In this document: positions 34,808 to 43,514 of the stretch, piece by piece
Layout: the number at the start of each line of letters is the position of its first letter
Numbering within the stretch: position 1 is the stretch's first letter
Position numbers and translations under genes: made by a program
Notes under the pieces: model-generated
The model's database searches: none
Seen by the model: the letters and a program-made list of their open reading frames with translations, nothing else
Told to the model about the DNA's origin: nothing
Source: Tildeniella nuda ZEHNDER 1965/U140
GTDB lineage: Bacteria > Cyanobacteriota > Cyanobacteriia > Leptolyngbyales > Leptolyngbyaceae
DNA: 64,000 nt
Assembly (NCBI GenBank): GCA_019358895.1
Contig: JAHHIG010000001.1
Coordinates: 496,001 to 560,000, forward strand
Reading direction: 5' to 3'

Positions 34808-35509
34808 ATGGCAACTGAAGACCAGATCAGCCTCTTTAACCTTCCGACCAGCAATGAGGCTCCACCGCCCAAAGATTTTGACCCTGAGCAAATTCCCACG
34901 AGTGCCAAAGTGCCTATTCCCGTTGGCACCTATCAGACGATGGAACAGATGCAGGCGCATTGCAGCCGATGCTTTCGCTGTGGGCTAGGGCACAGCCGCA
35001 CAAATGCCGTAGTCTCGCGGGGCAGCGTTCAGGCTCCCATCATGATTGTGGGTGAAGGACCAGGACAAAATGAGGATGAACAGGGAAAACCGTTTGTCGG
35101 CAAATCTGGACAACTGCTAGACAAGATTCTGGCATCGGTGCAGTTGAGCGCTGAGCAGGACATTTTCATCTGCAACGTGGTGAAATGTCGTCCACCCGAA
35201 AACCGTACGCCCGCAACCGATGAAGCCGAAGCGTGTAAAGGCTATCTGTTAGAGCAAATCCGCATCGTGAATCCAAAGATTATTCTGCTGACGGGAGCGA
35301 CCGCACTTAAGGGCTTATTAGGGATTAAGCAAGGCATTACAAAGGTGCGAGGGCAGTGGATTGAGCAGGACGATCGCTTCTACATGCCCATTTTTCACCC
35401 GGCGTACCTGCTGCGAAACCAGTCACGCGAACGAGGACAACCCAAATGGTTGATGTGGCAGGATATTCAGGCTGTGAAAGCAAAGCTGGATGAACTTCGA
35501 GTAGGGTAA
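34808..35509 (+). CDS. Uracil-DNA glycosylase, family 4 (Fe-S type)
   Basis: 233 residues. It removes uracil from DNA in base-excision repair. Motif A is VGEGPGQNEDEQGKPFVG, motif B region is IFHPAYLLRN, and the [4Fe-4S] Cys pattern is visible as CSRCFRCGLGH (Cys52, 55, 58) plus a C-x15-C pair starting at KCRPPENR. The family-4 layout and length fit well. Its stop is 4 nt before the stop of pstB on the other strand, leaving no space for a separate terminator. Confidence 0.93.
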   Translation: MATEDQISLFNLPTSNEAPPPKDFDPEQIPTSAKVPIPVGTYQTMEQMQAHCSRCFRCGLGHSRTNAVVSRGSVQAPIMIVGEGPGQNEDEQGKPFVGKSGQLLDKILASVQLSAEQDIFICNVVKCRPPENRTPATDEAEACKGYLLEQIRIVNPKIILLTGATALKGLLGIKQGITKVRGQWIEQDDRFYMPIFHPAYLLRNQSRERGQPKWLMWQDIQAVKAKLDELRVG

Positions 35510-35513
35510 TGCG

Positions 35514-36350
35514 TTACCCAAACCGCCCTTCCACATAGTCTCTGGTACGGGTTTCTGACGGCTGCATGAAAATTTGGGACGTGGGACCAAACTCCACCAG
35601 TTGACCAATGCGGCTCTCATCCGTGCTAAAGAAGGCAGTGAAGTTTGACACACGGGATGCTTGCTGCATGTTGTGCGTGACGATGACGATCGTCAACTCT
35701 TGCCGCAACGTCTCGATCAACTCTTCGATTTTCATCGTCGCGATCGGATCAAGCGCTGAGCAGGGTTCATCCATCAACAGCACTTTGGGTTTGACTGCCA
35801 GAGCACGGGCAATGCACAACCGCTGCTGCTGTCCGCCCGATAGCCCTAAGGCGGATTTGCCCAAATTATCTTTGACTTCATCCCACAGAGCGGCTCCACG
35901 CAAAGCAGCTTCAACGACCTCATCCAGCGAGGCGCGAGGGGAGCGACCAAAGACCCGCACCCCGTAGGCAACGTTGTCGTATATGCTCATGGGAAAGGGG
36001 TTGGGCTTTTGAAACACCATGCCAATTTTGCGGCGTAGCCGATTCAGGTTCACCCGTGGGCTGTAAATATTCTGACCAAAGAATTCGACAGTGCCATCGA
36101 CGCGCACCTTTGTTTCGAGTTCACTGATGCGGTTCAGCGCCTTGAGAAAGGTGGATTTGCCACAGCCAGAGGGACCGATGATGGCTGTCACCTGCTGTTG
36201 ATGAATATCGATCGAGATACTCTCAACCGCTTTTTGGCTGCCGTAGTAAAAGCTTAGATTTTTTACGCTCAGAGCGGGGCTTTCGGTGGCGATCGACGAC
36301 GAAGCAGTATCAACAGGGTGCATGAACTTGTCCGTACTGGAGGATGACAT
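35514..36350 (-). CDS. pstB: Phosphate ABC transporter ATP-binding protein
   Basis: 278 residues. The ATPase energises phosphate uptake through PstCA. Walker A is GPSGCGKST, signature LSGGQQQRL, Walker [13 protein letters not shown], and the ending [27 protein letters not shown] is typical of PstB. It starts 3 nt after the pstA stop, last gene of pstS-C-A-B. No phoU gene follows. Confidence 0.95.
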   Translation of the reverse strand: MSSSSTDKFMHPVDTASSSIATESPALSVKNLSFYYGSQKAVESISIDIHQQQVTAIIGPSGCGKSTFLKALNRISELETKVRVDGTVEFFGQNIYSPRVNLNRLRRKIGMVFQKPNPFPMSIYDNVAYGVRVFGRSPRASLDEVVEAALRGAALWDEVKDNLGKSALGLSGGQQQRLCIARALAVKPKVLLMDEPCSALDPIATMKIEELIETLRQELTIVIVTHNMQQASRVSNFTAFFSTDESRIGQLVEFGPTSQIFMQPSETRTRDYVEGRFG

Positions 36351-36353
36351 AGT

Positions 36354-37229
36354 TTAACGGTTCATCAGGCGTTTGCGGGTAAGCAAACGGGAGAGAAGAT
36401 TAGTCAGCAGAACCATACCGACCAAAATCACCGACGCACTCCACGCCAACTGGTTTTGTTGAACATACGCGGAATTAGCGTAGTTGTAAATCATGACAGA
36501 CAGCGATGGCGATGGCTGTAGCAAGCCTTGTGACCAGCCTTGCGTGAACAGCGCTGTGAAGATCAGCGGAGCGGTTTCACCCGCCGCCCGGGCAACGGCA
36601 AGCAGAATGCCTGTGGTAATACCTGGTAAGGCAGCAGCGATCACAGTCCGAAAAGTAGTCTGCAAGGCGTTCGCGCCCAGTGCCGCCGATGCAAGCCGCT
36701 GGTGCATGGGTACGAGCTTCAGCGCTTCTTCAGCAGTCAGTGCGACGATCGGCAGCATGATGACCGCCAGCGCAAAACTGCCTGCCAACGCCGAAAATTT
36801 GAAGTTGAGCACAATGACAGCATAAGCAAACACACCGACCACGATCGACGGTACGCCGCTGAGAATCAGGATCATAAAGCGGACAGCCTGCGCGATCGCC
36901 TGCTGCTTGCCAAATTCTGCCAGGTAGATGGCTGTCAGCAACCCGATCGGAATGCTGATGAGCGCAGCGATGCTGACCATGATGATGGTGCCTTGAATGG
37001 CGTTCGCAAAGCCATTGGGTACCCCTTCTAGTCCCACAGGCGCAGGCAGCGAGGTCAACACCTCCCACTTAAGATGCGGCACCCCTTCCCAGAGGATTTT
37101 GAGCAGAATTGCCAGCAGCGGCAGCAGCGCGATCGCTGTACCCAAAAAGGCGATCGTGGTCATGCTATTGCTCAACAGCCGACGACCTGCTGGCAAGGGT
37201 TTTGTCAATTCCAACGCCTCATTTTCCAT
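36354..37229 (-). CDS. pstA: Phosphate ABC transporter permease PstA
   Basis: 291 residues with six hydrophobic segments and the binding-protein-dependent permease EAA-like loop (EEALKLVPMHQRLASAALGANALQT). Its start overlaps the end of pstC by 11 bp, showing translational coupling. Confidence 0.95.
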   Translation of the reverse strand: MENEALELTKPLPAGRRLLSNSMTTIAFLGTAIALLPLLAILLKILWEGVPHLKWEVLTSLPAPVGLEGVPNGFANAIQGTIIMVSIAALISIPIGLLTAIYLAEFGKQQAIAQAVRFMILILSGVPSIVVGVFAYAVIVLNFKFSALAGSFALAVIMLPIVALTAEEALKLVPMHQRLASAALGANALQTTFRTVIAAALPGITTGILLAVARAAGETAPLIFTALFTQGWSQGLLQPSPSLSVMIYNYANSAYVQQNQLAWSASVILVGMVLLTNLLSRLLTRKRLMNR

Positions 37230-38217
37230 AGCCCAACACCCGTACCATGAGAATTGCCACCACGTTAATCGCCAGCGTCAGCGCAAACAAAATCAACGCC
37301 AGATACATCAGCGCGCCAATGTGCAGTTCATCCAACGCCTCGCCAAACTCATTCGCCAGCAGTGCCGGGATGGTGTAACCCACATTTAATAGCGAGGGAC
37401 TGATCTGTGCCGAGTTGCCAATGACCATCGTGACTGCCATCGTCTCGCCCAATGCCCGCCCCAAGCCCAACATCGCCGCGCCCAAAATGCCTGATACAGA
37501 GGCAGGCAAAATCACCCCAAAAATTGTTTCCCAGCGGGTGGCTCCTAGCGACATGGAGGCAGATCGCAAATCCGACGGGATCGCTAGCAGCACTTCGCGG
37601 CTAATCGCAGCGATCGTCGGCAGGATCATGATTGCCAGAATCACTCCAGCCGCCAGCATTCCAGAGCCAAACGGCTGCGTGCTAAATAGAGGAATCTGTT
37701 TGAAATGCGTGTAGAGCCAGAGCTGAATCGGTTGCAGAAACGGTACGAGCAGATAGATGCCCCAAAGACCCACAATCACGCTAGGAATCGCAGCAATGAG
37801 TTCCACCAGAAACGCGATGGGCGATCGCACCCAGGGCGGCAAAAAGTTCTCGCTCGTGACCAGAGCCACCGCCAGGCTGATGGGCAGCGCCAGGAAAAGG
37901 GCGATCGTCGAAGTCACTATCGTACCGAAGATGTAAGGCAGTGCCCCAAACTTCACGTTGGCAATATCCCATTCCTGGCTGCTGAGAAAGCCAAGACCAA
38001 ATTCTTTAATTGCAGGTTGCGCCTGCTGAAAAATGACCCATCCCATCCATAGCAGCGTGAGCACCGTGAGCAACGCAAAGCCTCGCGTCAACCAAAGAAA
38101 GCCCTGATTAGTCCAGGACGTGATGCCATCGGCTGCCATAATATCGGCACCACGATCGGCTACCGTCGATCGGCGAAGGGAAACAGAAACTGATTGAGGT
38201 GGTTCGGCTGAACTCAT
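37219..38217 (-). CDS. pstC: Phosphate ABC transporter permease PstC
   Basis: 332 residues with six membrane segments; the cytoplasmic coupling loop reads SREVLLAIPSDLRSASMSLGATRWET. It pairs with PstA to form the phosphate channel. The N-terminal 40 residues are polar (SVSLRRSTVADRGADIM). It lies 174 bp downstream of pstS, and this gap contains a 15-bp perfect inverted repeat. Confidence 0.95.
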   Translation of the reverse strand: MSSAEPPQSVSVSLRRSTVADRGADIMAADGITSWTNQGFLWLTRGFALLTVLTLLWMGWVIFQQAQPAIKEFGLGFLSSQEWDIANVKFGALPYIFGTIVTSTIALFLALPISLAVALVTSENFLPPWVRSPIAFLVELIAAIPSVIVGLWGIYLLVPFLQPIQLWLYTHFKQIPLFSTQPFGSGMLAAGVILAIMILPTIAAISREVLLAIPSDLRSASMSLGATRWETIFGVILPASVSGILGAAMLGLGRALGETMAVTMVIGNSAQISPSLLNVGYTIPALLANEFGEALDELHIGALMYLALILFALTLAINVVAILMVRVLGYGK

Positions 38218-38260
38218 GAGGAGAGGAGTGAGGGGAGAGGAGTGAGGCGTAAAGCATGAG

Positions 38261-38323
38261 AGATCCCCGACTTCTCATTCAGTGACTTGATGCATTTGCG
38301 GTTAGATCAGAAGTCGGGGATCT
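38261..38323. repeat. Inverted repeat in the pst operon
   Basis: AGATCCCCGACTTCT (38261-38275) is matched by AGAAGTCGGGGATCT (38309-38323), a perfect 15-bp arm with a 33-nt loop. It sits in the pstS-pstC gap, where such a hairpin could stabilise pstS mRNA or reduce read-through into pstCAB. The sequence could also be a copy of a dispersed palindromic repeat. Confidence 0.75.
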
Positions 38324-38338
38324 GGGCAAATAACTGAA

Positions 38339-38367
38339 AGCGCCCTCTAGTTCAGCTAGAAGACGCT
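38339..38367 (-). terminator. Possible attenuator hairpin downstream of pstS
   Basis: On the - strand, right after pstS, AGCGTCTTCTAG and CTAGAGGGCGCT form an imperfect stem followed by TTTCAGTTATTT. The T-run is interrupted, so partial termination between pstS and pstC is more likely than a full stop. Confidence 0.4.
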
Positions 38368-38391
38368 TCGGGCTATGTTAAGCGATCGTGA

Positions 38392-39438
38392 CTAGGGTTT
38401 CACGCCAGAGTTCACTTCACTAGCAATGCGCTGCGCGTCCTTGGCAGGAATTCGCACATAGTCAAGACTAGCATTGAGGTTCTGACCATCGTTGAGGATC
38501 CAGCTTACAAACTTTTTGATCGCCGCCGCTTTTTCGGGACTGTCGTACTGTTTGTAAACCATCAACCACGTCAACCCTGCAATGGGGTAGCCATCGTCAG
38601 GATCACCGATAAACACGCGATTTGTGTCAGGAGGAATCACTACGGTTGATAGCGCCTTGTTTGTGTCACTAATTGAAGGAGGCAAAAACTTTCCTTTCTT
38701 GTTTTCGACCCATGCACTCTGGATCCCTTGGTTTTGCTTGGTATAGGCGTACTCAACGTAGCCGATTGTGCCTTCAGCACCGCTAACAGCTTTTGCAACA
38801 CCAGGGTTACCCTTACCCTTGAGTGGGTTGCCGGGCCATTTGGGAGCCGTACCAATACCAATCTCAGACTTAAAAGAAGGGCTGATAGCGCTCAGGTGGT
38901 TAGTAAAGATGAAAGAGGTGCCGCTACCATCAGCACGAACGACAGGCTTAATCTCAGAATCAGGCAGCTTTGCACCGGGGTTAATCTTGGCGATTCTGGG
39001 ATCATTCCACTTTTTAATCTTCCCAGCAAAAATGTCGGGCAACACGCTGCGAGACAGCTTGAGGTTGGGCACAAAGGGTAAATTGTAAACGACGGCAACA
39101 GCACCACCAGCCGTCGGCACCAGAATGACACCGTTCTTGACCTTAGCCATATCTTCATCGGTCATGGCGGCATCGCTACCACCAAAATCGATCGTGCCAG
39201 CAATCACCTGACGAATGCCAGCACCGCTACCTACACCCTGGTAGCTCACTTCAATATCAGGGTTGCTTTTTTTAAACTCAGCAATGTAGCGCTCGTAGAG
39301 AGGCACCGGGAAGGTTGCCCCAGCGCCAGTTAAGGGAACTGCCTGCGCGATCGCAGTGAGCAGGGGACCAAGCGCGATCGCGGCTGTCACAGCTGATGCT
39401 GTTACGACGCGACGAAGTGCAGTTGAAGGGAATGCCAT
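38392..39438 (-). CDS. pstS: Phosphate-binding protein PstS
   Basis: 348 residues with a signal peptide (about 1-35, ...LLTAIAQAVPLTG). Periplasmic phosphate receptor. Phosphate-binding signatures are GAGATFPVPLYERYI, VGSGAGIRQVIAGTIDFGGSDAAM, and RADGSGTSFIFTNHL. It is first in the pst operon, and a Pho box lies 67 bp or more upstream, so expression should rise under phosphate starvation via the SphS/SphR system known from cyanobacteria. Confidence 0.96.
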   Translation of the reverse strand: MAFPSTALRRVVTASAVTAAIALGPLLTAIAQAVPLTGAGATFPVPLYERYIAEFKKSNPDIEVSYQGVGSGAGIRQVIAGTIDFGGSDAAMTDEDMAKVKNGVILVPTAGGAVAVVYNLPFVPNLKLSRSVLPDIFAGKIKKWNDPRIAKINPGAKLPDSEIKPVVRADGSGTSFIFTNHLSAISPSFKSEIGIGTAPKWPGNPLKGKGNPGVAKAVSGAEGTIGYVEYAYTKQNQGIQSAWVENKKGKFLPPSISDTNKALSTVVIPPDTNRVFIGDPDDGYPIAGLTWLMVYKQYDSPEKAAAIKKFVSWILNDGQNLNASLDYVRIPAKDAQRIASEVNSGVKP

Positions 39439-39504
39439 TTTGCCTTGTCCTCACGAAGAGACTTACTGTTAGATTAGGTAACAATGACAACCGTACAACC
39501 AGAT

Positions 39505-39556
39505 CAGTTAAGTGAAAACCAAAGGAAACGTAACAGCAGGTTAAGGTTAGTTAAAC
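39505..39556 (-). promoter_or_regulatory. Pho box: five 8-bp repeats at 11-bp spacing upstream of pstS
   Basis: On the - strand from 39556 down: GTTTAACT, CTTAACCT, GTTACGTT, TTTGGTTT and CTTAACTG, each followed by 3 nt. The second unit is an exact match to the cyanobacterial Pho-box consensus CTTAACCT; the first and last fit well, the two in between are weaker. The 11-bp period and position before pstS support binding of SphR/PhoB-type regulator dimers. Confidence 0.75.
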
Positions 39557-40009
39557 GCTTGCTTAAGACACTTTAAATCTTCACTTTTTAGCTTTGGTGA
39601 ATAGGTCAATGAACTAGACTGTGCGATCGCTATACGAGCGATCGTGACCGTACATGCAACACTCATTCGGCTCACTAAACGCCCGTCAGAGGTGGCTTTA
39701 CGCCTCCACGATCGCGCTGTAGGCAGCACACATTTAGCCTCTTCAAAAACAATAGAGCGTTCTATATTGAGTCTGATCAGCGCGATCGCTACTATCCGGT
39801 GCGATTTGGTAGTCTGGGCGACCTGTCTACTCACAAAGAGCCAATTATGATGCTTGTATAAGAGGCAAATGTTGCCCGTCTCCGCTGTCATCGTTGTGCA
39901 CAATCCTGCGATTCACATACTATTAGTTAGCTCATTTACAGGCATTGTAACCAGTGATTCTGTAGCTACTTGATCGTCTCCACAACTCCATCTTGCTGCA
40001 CTCACTGCT
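39557..40009. other. Intergenic region, no gene seen
   Basis: About 450 bp between the Pho box of pstS and the divergent TonB-like gene. Open frames on both strands here are short, unrelated to known families and have no Shine-Dalgarno. Several GCGATCGC-like words are present. A promoter for the + strand gene is expected, but none is distinct. Confidence 0.4.
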
Positions 40010-41017
40010 ATGTCAAACTCCCTGTCTCTGAAAAACTTACCTGCGCCCGTGCGATTGCTCATTCGACCGATGCTAGTGGCGGCGATCGGGCTGCACGTGC
40101 TATTTCTATTTACGCCACTACCGTCTGAGGAAAAACCCAAAAAGCCAGACGACAAGGAAAATCCCGTCAAAATCACGCAGTTGCCCACCGCCAAACCCGC
40201 TGCCCGTGCAAAGTTGGCGAAACCAGCACTGCCAAAGATCGATCGTCCCAGGGCAGCGGTAAATGCACCGCCTGCACCCAAAGTGCCAGCCACGCCGCGC
40301 TCTGGCGATGCCGGTAGATCAACCGACACGACGACAAAAGACCCGTTTGCTGCGTTCCCCCATTACCCAGGCTCAGTGGGTGGTTTTCAGGGTCTCGAAA
40401 ATCTGCGAGTCGCCAACGGTGCCTCTCTTGTTTCAGTTGTGGCTCATTTTCGGAAAGCACTGCCTATCCAGAAATTTACGTTGAGCGACGAATCAGAGCC
40501 AAATACGTTTAAGGTCTCCAAAGATGGCGTTAGCTACTTTCTGAGTGTTGTAGAAGATGGTTCACAGACCTTCTACTTACTCGGTGCTGATAAATTAGAC
40601 AAAGCTAAACTAGCGGCAATTAAAGAGGGCAAGGTAGTAGGCATACCGCCGGAGTTAGGCAACATTGCCAAGGCGATTGACGCGACGTATGCCACCTCTC
40701 AAGATGATTCTGCAACCTCTCTGGATGTTTCAGAGGGAGGTTCCTTCTTCGAGCCAGACAAAGATAACCCTTCAAACGAGGTCTATGTCGATGGGATCTC
40801 TGAGACACGGATTATTGGCGGTCAACCTCCTGCCCAGGTTTATCAGGCACTACAAGCAACTGCTTTGAAAGGGTTTGAGAGCGTTACTGACGCAGGAACG
40901 TATGGAGGCGGTTCGCTTTATGAACTCAAGAAAGGCAAGTTCACAGGCGGCTTAAGCCTGGTGCCAGGTAAAGCTGGTGGCACTGTTGCTGTGATTTGGA
41001 CGAAAAAGCCGAATTAG
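40010..41017 (+). CDS. TonB-like membrane-anchored protein
   Basis: 335 residues. One N-terminal membrane helix (PMLVAAIGLHVLFLFTPL, about 20-37) is followed by a Pro/Lys/Ala-rich stretch (about 40-115: EEKPKKPDDKENPVK ... PPAPKVPATPRSG), as in TonB proteins that span the periplasm. The C-terminal part (about 115-335) is a globular domain beginning FAAFPHYPGSVGGFQGLENL and is not an obvious TonB CTD. The gene runs toward exbD, with 12 bp between stops. The layout suggests an energy-transducing partner of ExbBD, but this is inference. Confidence 0.7.
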   Translation: MSNSLSLKNLPAPVRLLIRPMLVAAIGLHVLFLFTPLPSEEKPKKPDDKENPVKITQLPTAKPAARAKLAKPALPKIDRPRAAVNAPPAPKVPATPRSGDAGRSTDTTTKDPFAAFPHYPGSVGGFQGLENLRVANGASLVSVVAHFRKALPIQKFTLSDESEPNTFKVSKDGVSYFLSVVEDGSQTFYLLGADKLDKAKLAAIKEGKVVGIPPELGNIAKAIDATYATSQDDSATSLDVSEGGSFFEPDKDNPSNEVYVDGISETRIIGGQPPAQVYQALQATALKGFESVTDAGTYGGGSLYELKKGKFTGGLSLVPGKAGGTVAVIWTKKPN

Positions 41018-41029
41018 CTACAGGTGAAC

Positions 41030-41437
41030 TTATTCGATCGCCAACGAAACGCGATCGCCGCCGATGTCGCGTAACGTACCTAACACCTGAACGACCTTAT
41101 CGTAAGTGACCTGCTTGTCTGCTTTAAGAACAACCGTGCCTTTCGGGTTCTTTTGCAGGTAGGCTACGATAATCTGTGCCAACTGTGCCTCAGAGGCGGG
41201 GGCATTATTCATCAAAACCTGCCCCTGGCGGTTCATGGCAACAATGATGGGATCGACTGGCTTTTCTTTACTGATGCCTCTGTCACTGCTGGGCAAGGGC
41301 ACGTCAACCGCTTGAAAGCTGGTCAACGACATCGAAACGATGATGAAAAATGTGAGGACGGTCAGAATCACGTCCATCATGGGCACCAGATTGGGTTCTG
41401 GCATCTGGGAACCTTGCTGTTGCGATTTGAATTTCAT
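41030..41437 (-). CDS. exbD: ExbD/TolR-family biopolymer transport protein
   Basis: 135 residues. A single membrane helix near the N-terminus contains the conserved proton-path Asp (LVPMMDVILTVLTFFIIV). The periplasmic domain ends with the typical VTYDKVVQVLGTLRDIG segment. It forms the proton-driven motor with the ExbB-like protein encoded just upstream (38-bp gap). Confidence 0.9.
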   Translation of the reverse strand: MKFKSQQQGSQMPEPNLVPMMDVILTVLTFFIIVSMSLTSFQAVDVPLPSSDRGISKEKPVDPIIVAMNRQGQVLMNNAPASEAQLAQIIVAYLQKNPKGTVVLKADKQVTYDKVVQVLGTLRDIGGDRVSLAIE

Positions 41438-41475
41438 GACACGTCCTGGTAGTAAGTGACAGCGATCGACGGAAG

Positions 41476-42171
41476 CTACGAATGTCCACTAATAACAGGT
41501 TCGGGAGTAGGATGAGTCGAGCGATCGCCATTCACCTCATCTGCTTCATACCAAACATGACGGTAGATCACCTCAAGTTCGCTACCAATCTTTGAGAAAT
41601 AGTCGATCTGCTTTGTTTGAAGTGTGACAAAAACGCGAAAGGCTGCTAGCGCAATGATGGCAACCACCATGCCCGCCGCTGTCACAATGAGCGCTTCGCC
41701 AATTCCAGCCGCTGCTTTAGATGTGTCGGCACCTGTACCGCCGCCACCAATATTCAAGTTGGCGAAGGTGGTAATCAAACCTGTAACGGTACCGAGCAGT
41801 CCTAACAGTGGTGCCAGAGCAACGACTGTTTCGAGGAGCTTATCCCCTTTCCGCATGTGCACAAATTCTTGATCGCCTGCCGCTTCCATTGCCAGACGAA
41901 AGGTTTCGGGTGTTGGGCGCTTCAGCTTCAGCGGTGCTAACAAAAAGCGTCCGATCGGCAACGACTGGTTCCGTTCAGCGATCGTCCGTGCGTCATCAAG
42001 ACTGTAACGGGCTGCGTCTAGCACATCATGGGCAATGCGATCCTCGCCACGCGACAGTTGAAACCAAAACCAGGCGCGTTCCAGCGCACAAGCAACCGTT
42101 GCCACCGATAAACCCGCCATGGGGATCATGACTGGACCGCCATCAGATAACAAATCGAATAACGTAGACAT
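41476..42171 (-). CDS. exbB: ExbB/TolQ/MotA-family proton channel protein
   Basis: 231 residues with three membrane segments. The conserved C-terminal core reads LETVVALAPLLGLLGTVTGLITTFANL and GIGEALIVTAAGMVVAIIALAAF. The cytoplasmic loop between helices 1 and 2 is about 90 residues. First gene of an exbB-exbD pair; it powers TonB-type or TolA-type outer-membrane processes. Confidence 0.92.
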   Translation of the reverse strand: MSTLFDLLSDGGPVMIPMAGLSVATVACALERAWFWFQLSRGEDRIAHDVLDAARYSLDDARTIAERNQSLPIGRFLLAPLKLKRPTPETFRLAMEAAGDQEFVHMRKGDKLLETVVALAPLLGLLGTVTGLITTFANLNIGGGGTGADTSKAAAGIGEALIVTAAGMVVAIIALAAFRVFVTLQTKQIDYFSKIGSELEVIYRHVWYEADEVNGDRSTHPTPEPVISGHS

Positions 42172-42316
42172 TTTAGAATTTCGAGAAGACGGCTGGTTCA
42201 GGGTTCTGAATCTAATTCGACCCTCCTCGCTAGAATAGCGGACTTGTCGGTTGGTCTGGTTAACGCAAGGTAAACAAAACGTAGGGGCGCTGCATGTAAC
42301 CCTCCTACGAATCAGA

Positions 42317-43333
42317 TCAATTCCTTACCTGCGCGATCGCTCTGGTTTTGAGCTGAGGCAAATCCTGAGCGATAATCTGGTCGGCTACTTTTTCAGCAGG
42401 CGGCTTCTCGGCAACTCTGTCTTGCGGTTCATCCTCCTTCCGACGTGCCAATGTCTGCTGTTGATAGACATCCAGCGCTCGGGCGATCGCCGTCAACCGT
42501 CGATTCTGATCATGGCTGATGTTGCCTTCTGTGTTGCCCAGTCCAGGTGCTTCCCAGCGATTGAGCCGTGGATTCCAGTACGACTGTGTACGTGCCCACA
42601 AGACAGCCTCCGATCCCGTCAGACCACGATCGCGCGCTTTTTTCAGCCACTCCACATAGCCCGGTGTGTCTAATGCTGCTAAGGGAGCCTGATTTGCCAA
42701 GTCGATCGCATTGAGTTCCTCTTCCAGCGACAAACTCAAGCGGTGAGCATCCGCTTTTTGACGAATGACATCCGCCTGCCTCTGCAAGCGCCGAAGCTGC
42801 TTCTCATCGGCTTCTTGCGGCGATCTGGCTCCGTGCTGGTAAGAAAAACTGCCCAGGTTCCAGACGTTATTGCCGGGGTCAGAGTGCCCGTAGTAAGCAC
42901 GAGTCTTGTTACCATCAGCAGTCCGTGTACCTTCGGCGTGTCCCACAGTGCGGGCAACCAGCGAGTCAGAGCCACCCGTAAAAAGGTCAGCCTCAGTGTT
43001 ACTTGAGGGTGCTGAAGCGACGGTTGGAGGCGTGGGAGGTGGTGGCGCAGTAACGGCAGTAGAAGCCACAGGCGGATCGAAGCTGAGCGCTGTGGTGGGA
43101 GTGGGAGCAGTTGGCGTAGCATCAATAGGCGATGTTGTCTGCTTCTCGGCTGACAGCACGGTTGCGTTCGCTAGCGTGGAAGTGTCAGACGGACTAGGCG
43201 TACCAGATGTATTGATGGATACGTCGATCGCACCACCATTATCAGTGGGAGCAGCCAGCGTATCGGCACGGGCAGCGAACGCACTGGAGAAAAAGGCAAT
43301 CAGGCTGAGAGCAATCAGAGCAGGAGATTTCAT
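42317..43333 (-). CDS. Exported protein of unknown function, Pro/Thr-rich N-terminus
   Basis: 338 residues from ATG 43333 (MKSPALIALSLIAFFSSAFAARA, a signal peptide). A low-complexity Thr/Pro/Ser region (about 30-115) precedes a conserved-looking block: GHAEGTRTADGNKTRAYYG, DPGNNVWNLGSFSYQHG, a helical segment rich in Arg/Gln, and SEAVLWARTQSYWNPR. The GHAEGT...YYGHxDPGN pattern recurs in cyanobacterial exported proteins I cannot name. An open frame continues 54 codons upstream, but these codons translate heptamer repeats and are unlikely to be used. Confidence 0.7.
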   Translation of the reverse strand: MKSPALIALSLIAFFSSAFAARADTLAAPTDNGGAIDVSINTSGTPSPSDTSTLANATVLSAEKQTTSPIDATPTAPTPTTALSFDPPVASTAVTAPPPPTPPTVASAPSSNTEADLFTGGSDSLVARTVGHAEGTRTADGNKTRAYYGHSDPGNNVWNLGSFSYQHGARSPQEADEKQLRRLQRQADVIRQKADAHRLSLSLEEELNAIDLANQAPLAALDTPGYVEWLKKARDRGLTGSEAVLWARTQSYWNPRLNRWEAPGLGNTEGNISHDQNRRLTAIARALDVYQQQTLARRKEDEPQDRVAEKPPAEKVADQIIAQDLPQLKTRAIAQVRN

Positions 43334-43368
43334 GGGCAACTGAGGGCAGAGGGGTTGGGTGATGGGAA

Positions 43369-43474
43369 GTGGGGGAGCAGAGGAGGCAAGGGGAGCAGGG
43401 GAGCAGGGGAGCAGTTTTGAGTTGCGAATTTTGAATTGCTGCTGACCGCTGATAGCTGACCGCTGACTGCTAAT
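43369..43474. repeat. Composite heptamer repeat (GGGGAGCAG and GCTGACCGCTGATA classes)
   Basis: Read on the - strand: GCGGTCA-type units, spacer AGCAGCAATTCAAAA ... CGCAACTCAAAA, then CTGCTCCC units. The same order and almost the same spacer recur at 60509-60698 on the + strand. It lies directly before the start codon of the 42317-43333 gene. Confidence 0.88.
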
Positions 43475-43514
43475 AGCCGAAGGCTCAACGAGCAATCTGA
43501 GACCAATCCTCTCC

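Noticed and set aside
39547-39903. 118-codon frame on the - strand upstream of pstS
   Set aside because: It overlaps the Pho box, has no Shine-Dalgarno and no recognisable domain.
42251-42673. + strand frame of 140 codons opposite the exported-protein gene
   Set aside because: It lies antisense to a gene with a signal peptide and coherent domains, and shows no domain of its own.
43334-43495. N-terminal extension of the exported protein at 42317-43333
   Set aside because: It encodes repeat-derived sequence (SAISSQRSAISG), and a clean signal peptide begins at 43333.
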